A stretch of DNA of 5,334 nucleotides, taken from NCBI GenBank assembly GCA_036795455.1, contig DAIRET010000186.1, positions 1 through 5,334 of the forward strand, written 5' to 3'. This document shows, in pieces, positions 1 to 5,334 of this stretch (the first letter of the stretch is position 1; every line of letters starts with the position of its first letter). The notes under the pieces were generated by a model that did not search any database, had not been told where the DNA came from, and worked only from the letters and a program-made list of their open reading frames with translations. This DNA comes from DAIRET01 sp036795455. Lineage in GTDB: Bacteria > Bacteroidota > Ignavibacteria > Ignavibacteriales > Ignavibacteriaceae. A program made the translations under genes and the position numbers.

Positions 1-1
1 A

Positions 2-271
2 CTTAGTCAGAACTACCCGAATCCTTTCAACCCTTCAACAACCATTAGGTTCTCTTTACCGGTTGACAATAAAATTACTTTGAAAATCTATGATATTCTC
101 GGTAACGAAGTTGTAAATCTTATTAGTAGAGAAGATTACGCCAAAGGTTCATACGAAGTTGTTTGGAATGGAAAGAATAGTTTCGGTGTGCCTGCTGCAA
201 GCGGTATGTACATTGCCGAACTTAAATTCGGAAACTTCTCAAAAACAATTAAGATGAATTTGCTTAAATAA
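2..271 (+). CDS. C-terminal end of a secreted protein with a type IX secretion (Por) sorting domain, 5'-partial
   Basis: The reading frame is open from base 2 to the TAA at 269-271, so this is the last 89 residues of a protein that begins outside the window. The visible part is almost wholly a type A T9SS C-terminal sorting domain. It opens with the hallmark QNYPNPFNPSTTI, continues with a beta-strand stretch (LKIYDILGNEV), then a G..VVWNGKNSFG segment, and ends in SGMYIAELKFG...TIKMNLLK. In this family the domain directs a Sec-exported protein through the outer membrane and is usually cleaved, with the mature protein surface-anchored or released. The cargo function cannot be told from this fragment. 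A TTG at 80 is in frame but lies inside the domain, so it is not the start. A strong terminator follows, so this gene ends its own transcription unit. The sorting-domain call is very secure. Confidence 0.93.
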   Translation, partial: LSQNYPNPFNPSTTIRFSLPVDNKITLKIYDILGNEVVNLISREDYAKGSYEVVWNGKNSFGVPAASGMYIAELKFGNFSKTIKMNLLK

Positions 272-293
272 GCAGTTCTTTTTCTTTGAATTT

Positions 294-335
294 AAGCTCA
301 ATCCCTTGAATAAGGGGATTGAGCTTTTTTGTTTT
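294..335 (+). terminator. Rho-independent terminator after the T9SS cargo gene
   Basis: The left arm at 294-307 (AAGCTCAATCCCTT) pairs with 313-326 across a 5-nt loop (GAATA). This gives a 14-bp stem with one G-U wobble. A run of six T (325-330, starting in the last stem bases) follows, then GTTTT. It sits 23 nt after the stop codon at 271. It separates the secreted-protein gene from the signalling operon. Confidence 0.9.
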
Positions 336-372
336 ACTTCCGATTGTGTTCCTATATTTTGCTTCTCACCTT

Positions 373-401
373 TTGACAAAATTAAAAATTGATTATTTTT
401 G
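373..401 (+). promoter_or_regulatory. Bacteroidota-type promoter upstream of the histidine kinase operon
   Basis: TTG at 373-375 (within TTTTGACA) and TATTTTTG at 394-401 match the -33 TTG and -7 TAnnTTTG elements known for Bacteroidota primary sigma factor promoters. The spacer is 18 nt. Transcription would start near 408, giving a leader of about 85 nt before the ATG at 493. A second near-match, TATATTTTG at 353-361, has one extra base in the spacer and is less convincing. The call rests on motif matching only. Confidence 0.55.
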
Positions 402-492
402 CCTACCAGGACTTAAATTTTTACAGTTTATTTTCCGTATTGTGGTTTAGTATTAATTAAATATTTCCGAATCTAACTTTTACAGGTTTCTT

Positions 493-1650
493 ATGAATAG
501 CGAATCAAATACAATCTCCGCATCTACTGCAAACAAAATTGATATTCTTGTTGTTGATGATACTAATATTAATCTTGACTATCTTGTAACCGTTTTTTCC
601 AAACAAGGATGGAGCGTTAAAGGAGCTGAAGATGGAGAAACCGCACTTAAAATTATCCGCGAAGAACAACCGGTTCTTATTATCCTTGACATAATGATGC
701 CGAAAATAAACGGTTATGAAATCTGCCACTGGATAAAAACAAGTGAAGAAATCAATTCTATACCGATTATTTTTATAAGTGCATTGAATGATTCCCCCTC
801 TATAATAAAAGGGTTTGCCGCAGGTGCCGTAGATTACATCGGTAAACCGTTTAACGTTCAGGAAGTTCTTGCCAGGGTTGAAACCCATCTTACGTTAAGA
901 AAACTCCAATTAAAATGGGAAAACAACACTAAAAAACTTGTTTCCGAAATTTCTGAAAGAAAGGAAGCCGAGATTAAACTGAGGAATTCCCTTGAACAAG
1001 TACGCAATCTTGCAGGGCATTTACAATCGGTAAGAGAAGAAGAAAGGCAGATGGTTTCCCGCGAAATCCACGACGATATCGGGCAGGTATTAACTGCACT
1101 AAAAATTGAACTAACGATGATTAAAAATGATCTTAATTCTAAAGCAAAGAAATCAATTGTTGAAAGTATTGATACAATGATGAATATGATTGATGGGGGA
1201 GTTAAGAATGTTCGACAGCTTATGATTAAACTGAGACCGGAAATACTTGATAATTTAAGCCTGATCGAAGCTCTAAAATGGCAATGTGAAGAATTTAACA
1301 AGAAGGAAAAAATCGAGTGTACTTTCACATCCGGTGTGGAAGAACTGCATTATAATAACGATGTTTCTCTTGCAATTTTCAGAATCCTTCAAGAAGCACT
1401 TAACAACGTGAGGAAGCACTCCCAGGCTACTACTGTGAATATTAAACTTGAACAGACAACTGAAAATGTAGTTTTGACAATTATCGATAACGGTATAGGT
1501 TTTAACGAACCATTTGGTAACGGTTTAAAAAGATTCGGTTTAATAAGTATGCGGGAACGAGCATTACTATTCGGTGGAAAATTAGATATTGTTTCTGGCA
1601 CGGGTAAAGGAACGAATGTAATTTTAACTATACCGGCTGTGATTGAATGA
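493..1650 (+). CDS. Receiver-histidine kinase hybrid (REC-HisKA_3-HATPase_c), soluble
   Basis: This 385-residue protein is a cytoplasmic sensor kinase of the NarX/DegS type with a receiver domain at its N-terminus. The receiver spans about residues 16-135: acidic pair D22-D23, phospho-acceptor D66 in ILDIMMP, S96 and the conserved K118-P119. A charged, probably coiled-coil linker runs from about 138 to 185. The HisKA_3 dimerisation domain has the phospho-accepting H193 in SREIHDDIGQ. D194 and Q198 form the DxxxQ motif tied to phosphatase activity in this family. The ATPase domain shows the N box (EALNNVRKH, 301-309), the G1 box (DNGIGF, 332-337) and a G2-like GLISMRER (349-356). There is no signal peptide, membrane segment or recognisable sensor domain, so the input probably comes through the receiver. 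Its stop overlaps the next gene's start, which makes the downstream regulator the likely partner. Only a weak AGG lies before the ATG. The signal is unknown. Confidence 0.93.
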   Translation: MNSESNTISASTANKIDILVVDDTNINLDYLVTVFSKQGWSVKGAEDGETALKIIREEQPVLIILDIMMPKINGYEICHWIKTSEEINSIPIIFISALNDSPSIIKGFAAGAVDYIGKPFNVQEVLARVETHLTLRKLQLKWENNTKKLVSEISERKEAEIKLRNSLEQVRNLAGHLQSVREEERQMVSREIHDDIGQVLTALKIELTMIKNDLNSKAKKSIVESIDTMMNMIDGGVKNVRQLMIKLRPEILDNLSLIEALKWQCEEFNKKEKIECTFTSGVEELHYNNDVSLAIFRILQEALNNVRKHSQATTVNIKLEQTTENVVLTIIDNGIGFNEPFGNGLKRFGLISMRERALLFGGKLDIVSGTGKGTNVILTIPAVIE

Positions 1651-2273
1651 TAAAAGTATTGATTGCCGATGATCATAGTATTATTAGGGCGGGATTAAGA
1701 AAGATACTTGAACGGGATAAAGAGATTAAGATTACTGCCGAAGTTGAAAAAGCATCGGAAGTAGTCGAGTACATTTCTAAAAATGATTGCGATGTAATTA
1801 CACTTGATATAAATTTTCCAGATAAAAGCGGGCTGGAAATAATCCCCGATATTCTGAGGATAAACAAGGATATAAAAATTCTTGTACTTAGCATTTCTCC
1901 TGAAGAAAAGTATGCACTAAAAGCACTTAAACTTGGTGCCGCCGGCTATCTTACTAAGGACAGTACACCGGTAGAATTATTACAAGCAATTTACGAGGTG
2001 AGCAGGGGAAATAAATATATTAGTGAAGAACTAACTAATCTGATTTCAGAGGGATGGGAAAACAATCAAAATGGTTTACATGAAAAACTTTCTGAACGTG
2101 AAAAAGAGATATTGAAATTAATTGGCAGGGGGAAGACAATTCAGCAAATTGCGGCATCTCTTTTTATTAGTCCGAATACAGTTCGAACGCACCGCGCTCA
2201 AATTATGGAAAAACTTAATATCAGGGAAACTACCGGCTTGATTCACTACGCTATTAGTAACGATTTAATATAA
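1647..2273 (+). CDS. NarL/FixJ-family response regulator with LuxR-type DNA-binding domain
   Basis: This 208-residue protein is a transcription factor switched by phosphorylation. The receiver domain covers about residues 1-120: acidic pair D8-D9, phospho-acceptor D54 in ITLDINFP, S82 at the Thr/Ser switch position and K104 in YLTKDS. A short linker leads to a LuxR/GerE helix-turn-helix at about 148-192. It begins LSEREKEILKLIGRGKT, and its recognition helix lies in ISPNTVRTHRAQIMEKL. All key receiver residues are present, so it should be phosphorylatable. Its ATG lies in the ATGA that ends the kinase gene, a 4-nt overlap that implies translational coupling and a cognate pair. Domain order and length are standard for the family. 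Its target genes cannot be inferred from the window. It could also regulate its own operon. Confidence 0.95.
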   Translation: MIKVLIADDHSIIRAGLRKILERDKEIKITAEVEKASEVVEYISKNDCDVITLDINFPDKSGLEIIPDILRINKDIKILVLSISPEEKYALKALKLGAAGYLTKDSTPVELLQAIYEVSRGNKYISEELTNLISEGWENNQNGLHEKLSEREKEILKLIGRGKTIQQIAASLFISPNTVRTHRAQIMEKLNIRETTGLIHYAISNDLI

Positions 2274-2340
2274 ATCCGCAGACAGCTTTTAAACAAATCC
2301 AATCCTTTGGGAATACCAAAAAACTAGAACAATTTTTATG

Positions 2341-2381
2341 TCTTTGTAATAGTCATTTTTTTACTCTCTTCTATACAAAGA
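2341..2381. repeat. Imperfect inverted repeat in the gap after the response regulator
   Basis: TCTTTGTAATAG at 2341-2352 pairs with CTATACAAAGA at 2371-2381. This gives 11 base pairs with one bulged A and an 18-nt pyrimidine-rich loop. It has no T-run after it on the + strand, so it is not a standard terminator. It lies 67 nt after the regulator stop and about 90 nt before the promoter-like site of the next operon. It could be an RNA hairpin, an operator or chance. The gap 2274-2506 otherwise holds nothing I recognise apart from the promoter-like site near its end. Confidence 0.35.
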
Positions 2382-2446
2382 AGGAAAGTCATCAATTCTT
2401 AATGAAATAATTTGAGCCGATAGCGGTACTTATGTCCCATTTACTC

Positions 2447-2476
2447 TTTTATTTAACCATTAATTCCGTATTTTTG
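2447..2476 (+). promoter_or_regulatory. Candidate Bacteroidota-type promoter for the kinase-mtnA-recO unit
   Basis: TATTTTTG at 2469-2476 matches the TAnnTTTG -7 element and is identical to the octamer before the histidine kinase gene. At the matching 18-nt spacing upstream there is only TTTT (2447-2450) rather than TTG, so the -33 element is weak. Transcription would begin near 2483, leaving a short leader of about 24 nt that still contains the AAGGAG ribosome site. Confidence 0.45.
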
Positions 2477-2494
2477 TAACCGAATTTTAATCAC

Positions 2495-2500
2495 AAGGAG
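2495..2500 (+). promoter_or_regulatory. Shine-Dalgarno site that fixes the TTG start of the PfkB kinase
   Basis: AAGGAG lies 6 nt before the TTG at 2507. An in-frame TAA at 2477-2479 excludes a longer protein, and the first residues (SLLIVGSLGLD) already form the first beta strand of the fold. TTG is therefore the start. This is the clearest ribosome site in the window. Confidence 0.8.
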
Positions 2501-2506
2501 TACAAA

Positions 2507-3424
2507 TTGAGTTTACTAATAGTAGGATCGTTAGGATTAGATACTGTTGCAACACCTTTCAGCAGGGTGGAAGACGCTCTTGGCGGTTCGGCGACTTATA
2601 TTTCACTTGCTGCAAGTTATTTTACGGGACCGGTGCACATAGTAGGTGTTGTGGGTGAAGATTTTCCGAAAGAGTATATTACTCTTTTAGAAGAGCATAA
2701 TGTAAATTTATCAGGTTTGCAAGTTATACCCGGCGGGAAAACATTTCGCTGGTCGGGTAAATACCATTACGATTTGAATACAAGAGATACACTATTAACC
2801 GAGTTGAATGTATTTGAAAACTTTGACCCGATTATTCCGGATAATCTGAAAAAAGCTAAGTATGTATGCCTTGGTAATATCGATCCCGTACTCCAGCTAA
2901 AGGTGCTGGATCAAATTGAAAATCCCCGGTTTGTAGTTTGCGACACAATGAACTACTGGATTGAAGGAAAAAAAGATGACTTGATGAAAGTGCTTAAAAG
3001 AGCAGATGTCTTGATCATCAACGATTCCGAAGCGAGACTTCTTGCACACGAACCGAATTTGATTAAAGCGGCTAAAATGATTATTGAAATGGGAGTTGGA
3101 ACTCTCATTATTAAAAAAGGGGAACATGGAGCATTGCTTTTCGGAGAAAATATTATCTTCTCTGCCCCTGCATACCCGTTGGAAAGCATTTTTGATCCTA
3201 CAGGAGCTGGTGATACTTTTGCAGGCGGATTTATCGGTTACTTACACAAAACACTTGATTTAAGTCCTGAAAACCTGAAAAGAGCAGTAGTTTATGGAAG
3301 TACAATGGCTTCTTTCTGCGTTGAAGAATTCAGTACAAAGAGCCTGGAGAATTTGTCCTACTTAAGAATTCAGGATAGATTTAGAGAATTTCTTACAATC
3401 TCAAGGTTCGATGAAAATGAGTGA
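2507..3424 (+). CDS. PfkB (ribokinase)-family sugar or nucleoside kinase, TTG start
   Basis: This 305-residue cytoplasmic enzyme should transfer phosphate from ATP (or ADP) to a hydroxyl of a sugar or nucleoside. The N-terminal strand LLIVGSLGLD and the glycine pair in ALGGSATYISLAAS (24-37) fit the substrate side of the fold. Residues of about 77-103 fit the lid. NDSEA (172-176) matches the Asn/Glu metal-linked motif. DPTGAGDTFAGGF (230-242) is the PfkB signature 2, with an anion hole at G233-G235 and catalytic base D236. In signature 1 the usual GGxxxN reads GGSATY, so the common substrate-contacting Asn is a Tyr here; the substrate may differ from ribose or fructose phosphates. The length is normal for the family. 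The gene overlaps mtnA by 14 nt, which suggests a role with methylthioribose or another 5-deoxy-pentose, but this is inference. Family call firm, substrate unknown. Confidence 0.92.
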   Translation: MSLLIVGSLGLDTVATPFSRVEDALGGSATYISLAASYFTGPVHIVGVVGEDFPKEYITLLEEHNVNLSGLQVIPGGKTFRWSGKYHYDLNTRDTLLTELNVFENFDPIIPDNLKKAKYVCLGNIDPVLQLKVLDQIENPRFVVCDTMNYWIEGKKDDLMKVLKRADVLIINDSEARLLAHEPNLIKAAKMIIEMGVGTLIIKKGEHGALLFGENIIFSAPAYPLESIFDPTGAGDTFAGGFIGYLHKTLDLSPENLKRAVVYGSTMASFCVEEFSTKSLENLSYLRIQDRFREFLTISRFDENE

Positions 3425-4418
3425 GTTTTTCAATTTAAAATTTGAAAACAACGAACTGATTTTTATAAACCAAACAAAACTTCCGTTTCAGGAAGAATAC
3501 ATTAAAACAGACGATTATAATAGGATTGCCGGAGCAATTGAAAAACTTGAAATTAGAGGCGCACCTGCAATAGGAATTGCCGCTGCTTTTGCTCTATCAC
3601 TTTCACTTAAGGAAGCTGCAACTGAAAAGAATTTCTACAATGCCTATAATAGATTGAAAGTAACAAGACCAACAGCAGTTAATCTTTTCTGGGCGCTGGA
3701 GAAAATGAAATCCGTTTACGAAGAGAAAAAAAACTCCGGCAGCATTTATAACTTCCTTATCGAAGCAGCTTTAGAAATCCAACGTGATGATATTGATAAA
3801 TGCGATAGAATTGCTTCCAACGGGATAAAGATTTTCAAGAAAAAATCGAATGTGATTACTCACTGTAACACAGGTAAACTTGCTACCGGGGGAGAAGGAA
3901 CTGCATTCGCAGTAATTAAAAAAGCATTCGAGAATAATTTTGTCAACTTCGTTTATGCAGATGAAACAAGACCATTGCTTCAGGGTTCAAGATTAACGGC
4001 ATTCGAGCTTCATAAATCGGGAATTCCATTCAACATAATAACCGATTCAACCGGTGCTTTTTTAATGAAGCAGGGGAAGATTGATATTGCAATCACAGGG
4101 GCGGATAGAATAGCTTCTAACGGTGATTCTGCAAATAAAGTCGGCACTTATAATCTTGCTGTTATTTGTAAACACCACAATATTCCGTTCTATATTGCTG
4201 CTCCTACTTCAACAATTGATTATAGCATCTCTAATGCTTCGGAAATCCCGATTGAAGAAAGAAACTCGGAAGAGGTTACCTCGATTAATGGAAAAGAAGT
4301 AACGCTACCCGTTTACGATGTTTATAATCCATCGTTCGATAAAATTCCCGCAAATCTAATAACCGGGATAATTACTGAAGAAGGATTATTCTCCTATCCG
4401 TATGAATTTACAAAATGA
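3411..4418 (+). CDS. mtnA: S-methyl-5-thioribose-1-phosphate isomerase
   Basis: MtnA converts 5-methylthioribose-1-phosphate to 5-methylthioribulose-1-phosphate in the methionine salvage pathway. The 335-residue protein has the full motif set of the eIF2B-related MtnA family: RGAPAIG (49-55), RPTAVNLFWAL (86-96), THCNTG (150-155), ADETRPLLQGSRLT (183-196), TGADRIASNGDSANKVGTY (229-247), APTSTID (264-270) and the C-terminal NLITGIITEEG (315-325). C152 and D232 match the catalytic Cys and Asp established for the Bacillus subtilis enzyme. The related archaeal ribose-1,5-bisphosphate isomerases and eIF2B subunits share the fold, but these motifs fit MtnA better. The start at 3411 overlaps the kinase by 14 nt. 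ATG at 3417 (residue 3) is an alternative, with AAGG at 3403-3406 usable by either. The 3' end overlaps recO by 4 nt. No other methionine-salvage gene lies in the window. Confidence 0.94.
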   Translation: MKMSEFFNLKFENNELIFINQTKLPFQEEYIKTDDYNRIAGAIEKLEIRGAPAIGIAAAFALSLSLKEAATEKNFYNAYNRLKVTRPTAVNLFWALEKMKSVYEEKKNSGSIYNFLIEAALEIQRDDIDKCDRIASNGIKIFKKKSNVITHCNTGKLATGGEGTAFAVIKKAFENNFVNFVYADETRPLLQGSRLTAFELHKSGIPFNIITDSTGAFLMKQGKIDIAITGADRIASNGDSANKVGTYNLAVICKHHNIPFYIAAPTSTIDYSISNASEIPIEERNSEEVTSINGKEVTLPVYDVYNPSFDKIPANLITGIITEEGLFSYPYEFTK

Positions 4419-5149
4419 GCGAAATAGTAAAAACTGAAGCCGTTGTTCTTAGCAAACTTAACTACAGCGATTCAAGTAAAATCGTTTCGTTATTCACTCT
4501 TTCAAACGGCAGAATGTCTGCAATAGTAAAAGGCGGAAGAGGAAAAAACTCGAAAACCGGCAGTATTGTCGATCCTCTTAATGTTATTGATATAGTTTTT
4601 TATAAAAAAGAATCGAGAGAAATCCAGTTAGTTTCGGATGCTGTACTTCTTCTTCATAACTCCAATATAAGAGAAGATTTTGAGCGGCTAAAATATTCTT
4701 ATGCGGTACTGGAATTAGTCCGTAATCTTACGCTTGAAAATGAAGCTAATGAGCGTCTATTCAATGGAATTAAAAGAATCCTTTTTTTGTTAGATACTGA
4801 AAAGGAGCTGCCGGAAGTCCTCTTTTGCAGGTTCTTCTTTTTCTTTTTACAAGAAATCGGTTATGAAATACAGGTAAAACAATGTTCTGTATGTCATAAA
4901 GATTTGACGAAGAACGGCACATTCTTTTTTAATTATGATAAAGGGATGATTTGTGCAAATTGCGGTGAAAATCATATAACTAATTATTCAATCCCGACGG
5001 AACTTTTTAGTTATTTTGTATGTCTAAAGCACAGTCAATCAAAACTTAACTGGGACAGGAGTATTCTCGGTAAAGTAATCTCGCTTCTGGAAAGTTTTAC
5101 TAAGTTTCATGTAAGCGACTTTAAAGGTTTGAATTCACTAAAAATGTAA
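4415..5149 (+). CDS. recO: DNA repair and recombination mediator RecO
   Basis: RecO works with RecR (and RecF) to load RecA on SSB-coated single-stranded DNA and can anneal complementary strands. The 244-residue protein has the expected N-terminal OB fold (about 1-80): KTEAVVLSKLNYSDSSKIVSLFT, then the basic stretch VKGGRGKNSKTG typical of RecO. A helical domain follows, with YAVLELV (96-102). A zinc site is formed by two pairs, C157/C160 (CSVC) and C180/C183 (CANC). The four-cysteine site is present in many but not all RecO proteins. The length is usual for the family. Its ATG sits in the ATGA ending mtnA, so it is probably translated by coupling; there is no good ribosome site. An odd run of five Phe (140-144) lies in the helical domain and reflects a T-rich stretch near 4830. 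Placement behind metabolic genes gives no functional hint. Confidence 0.9.
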   Translation: MSEIVKTEAVVLSKLNYSDSSKIVSLFTLSNGRMSAIVKGGRGKNSKTGSIVDPLNVIDIVFYKKESREIQLVSDAVLLLHNSNIREDFERLKYSYAVLELVRNLTLENEANERLFNGIKRILFLLDTEKELPEVLFCRFFFFFLQEIGYEIQVKQCSVCHKDLTKNGTFFFNYDKGMICANCGENHITNYSIPTELFSYFVCLKHSQSKLNWDRSILGKVISLLESFTKFHVSDFKGLNSLKM

Positions 5150-5203
5150 TGGAGTTTTATTGATAGTTTATACATTAGTTAATTATTTAATAATGTAAAG
5201 TAT

Positions 5204-5207
5204 GAGG
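5204..5207 (+). promoter_or_regulatory. Ribosome binding site of the last, truncated gene
   Basis: GAGG lies 5 nt before the ATG at 5213 and supports that start. The 63-nt gap after recO (5150-5212) is AT-rich. It contains TTGATA at 5160-5165 but no good TAnnTTTG match at the right distance, and no terminator hairpin. Read-through from recO is therefore possible. Confidence 0.5.
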
Positions 5208-5212
5208 TAGTT

Positions 5213-5334
5213 ATGAAATCGAAAAAAATATTTGGCTTATCAGTGCTGGTTTTTTCAGCAGTATTATTAGGGGCAGCTTTAGTTGCCGGTTTTGGATGGG
5301 TAAGACCCGGTTTAGCTGACATTCAACTTGGGGC
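5213..5334 (+). CDS. N-terminus of an exported or membrane-anchored protein, possibly an HtrA/Do-family protease, 3'-partial
   Basis: The frame is open from the ATG at 5213 to the window edge, giving 40 complete residues. The start is a typical signal sequence or N-terminal anchor: a basic MKSKK, a hydrophobic core at about residues 6-26 (IFGLSVLVFSAVLLGAALVAG), then a polar FGWVRPGLADIQLG. There is no lipobox cysteine, so it is not an evident lipoprotein. The short FGWVRP..ADIQLG segment after the core resembles what I recall from N-termini of Do/DegQ-type serine endoproteases in the Chlorobi/Ignavibacteria group. No catalytic residue is within the window, so this is a suggestion only. Export or membrane insertion is well supported; protease identity is not. 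Confidence 0.6.
   Translation, partial: MKSKKIFGLSVLVFSAVLLGAALVAGFGWVRPGLADIQLG

Noticed and set aside
80..271. A stand-alone 63-residue protein starting at TTG 80
   Set aside because: The same frame is open to the window edge, and the upstream residues complete the T9SS sorting domain, so the TTG is internal.
402..492. Riboswitch or structured leader before the histidine kinase gene
   Set aside because: The stretch is AT-rich and I found no stable stem or known riboswitch core.
505..888. Minus-strand open frame of 127 codons opposite the receiver domain
   Set aside because: It lies wholly antisense to a gene with complete receiver motifs, and its translation is Phe/Tyr/Asn/Cys-rich without any family motif.
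858..1328. Minus-strand open frame of 156 codons opposite the kinase core
   Set aside because: It is antisense to the H box and linker. Its Ser/Leu/Ile-rich translation is the expected mirror of Glu/Lys/Asn-rich coding sequence.
1389..1894. Two minus-strand open frames (1389-1676 and 1673-1894) opposite the kinase end and regulator start
   Set aside because: Both are antisense to well-conserved ATPase and receiver motifs and have no recognisable domains of their own.
2306..2320. Small hairpin TTTGG-GAATA-CCAAA as a terminator for the response regulator
   Set aside because: The stem is only 5 bp, is AT-rich, and is followed by A residues rather than T on the + strand.
2897..3189. Two overlapping minus-strand open frames inside the PfkB kinase
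   Set aside because: They overlap each other in different frames and lie opposite a kinase with intact catalytic motifs.
3411..4418. Archaeal-type ribose-1,5-bisphosphate isomerase or eIF2B subunit instead of MtnA
   Set aside because: The fold is shared, but THCNTG, ADETRPLLQGSRLT and TGADRIASNGDSANKVGTY are closest to bacterial MtnA.

Overview
The window is AT-rich and gene-dense, with every recognisable gene on the + strand. It looks like a chromosomal segment from the Bacteroidota/Chlorobi/Ignavibacteria group. Three things point there: a C-terminal type IX secretion sorting domain at the left edge, two promoter-like sites of the Bacteroidota TAnnTTTG type (both read TATTTTTG), and a weak or absent Shine-Dalgarno before most genes. 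Ignavibacteria is my best guess from the style of the sorting domain (QNYPNPFNPSTTI) and of the gene set. That is inference, not a measured placement.

Layout: (1) 2-271 is the tail of a secreted T9SS cargo protein, closed by a strong intrinsic terminator at 294-335. (2) 493-2273 is a two-gene signalling operon. It encodes a soluble histidine kinase with an N-terminal receiver domain, then a NarL/LuxR-type response regulator whose ATG overlaps the kinase stop by 4 nt. A promoter-like site lies at 373-401. (3) 2274-2506 is a gap with an imperfect hairpin and a second promoter-like site. (4) 2507-5149 is a tightly overlapping three-gene unit: a PfkB-family sugar/nucleoside kinase starting at TTG, the methionine-salvage isomerase mtnA, and the DNA-repair gene recO. 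(5) 5213 to the right edge is the start of an exported or membrane-anchored protein, possibly an HtrA/Do-type protease.

The kinase and regulator probably form one phosphotransfer pathway. The kinase has no membrane or sensory domain, so its input probably arrives through phosphorylation of, or binding to, its receiver. The PfkB kinase and MtnA are translationally coupled, so they may catalyse consecutive steps on methylthioribose or a related 5-deoxy-pentose. RecO appears to be a housekeeping passenger. I see no mobile element, CRISPR array, tRNA or rRNA. Most of the window is ordinary; the PfkB-MtnA pairing is the observation most worth following.
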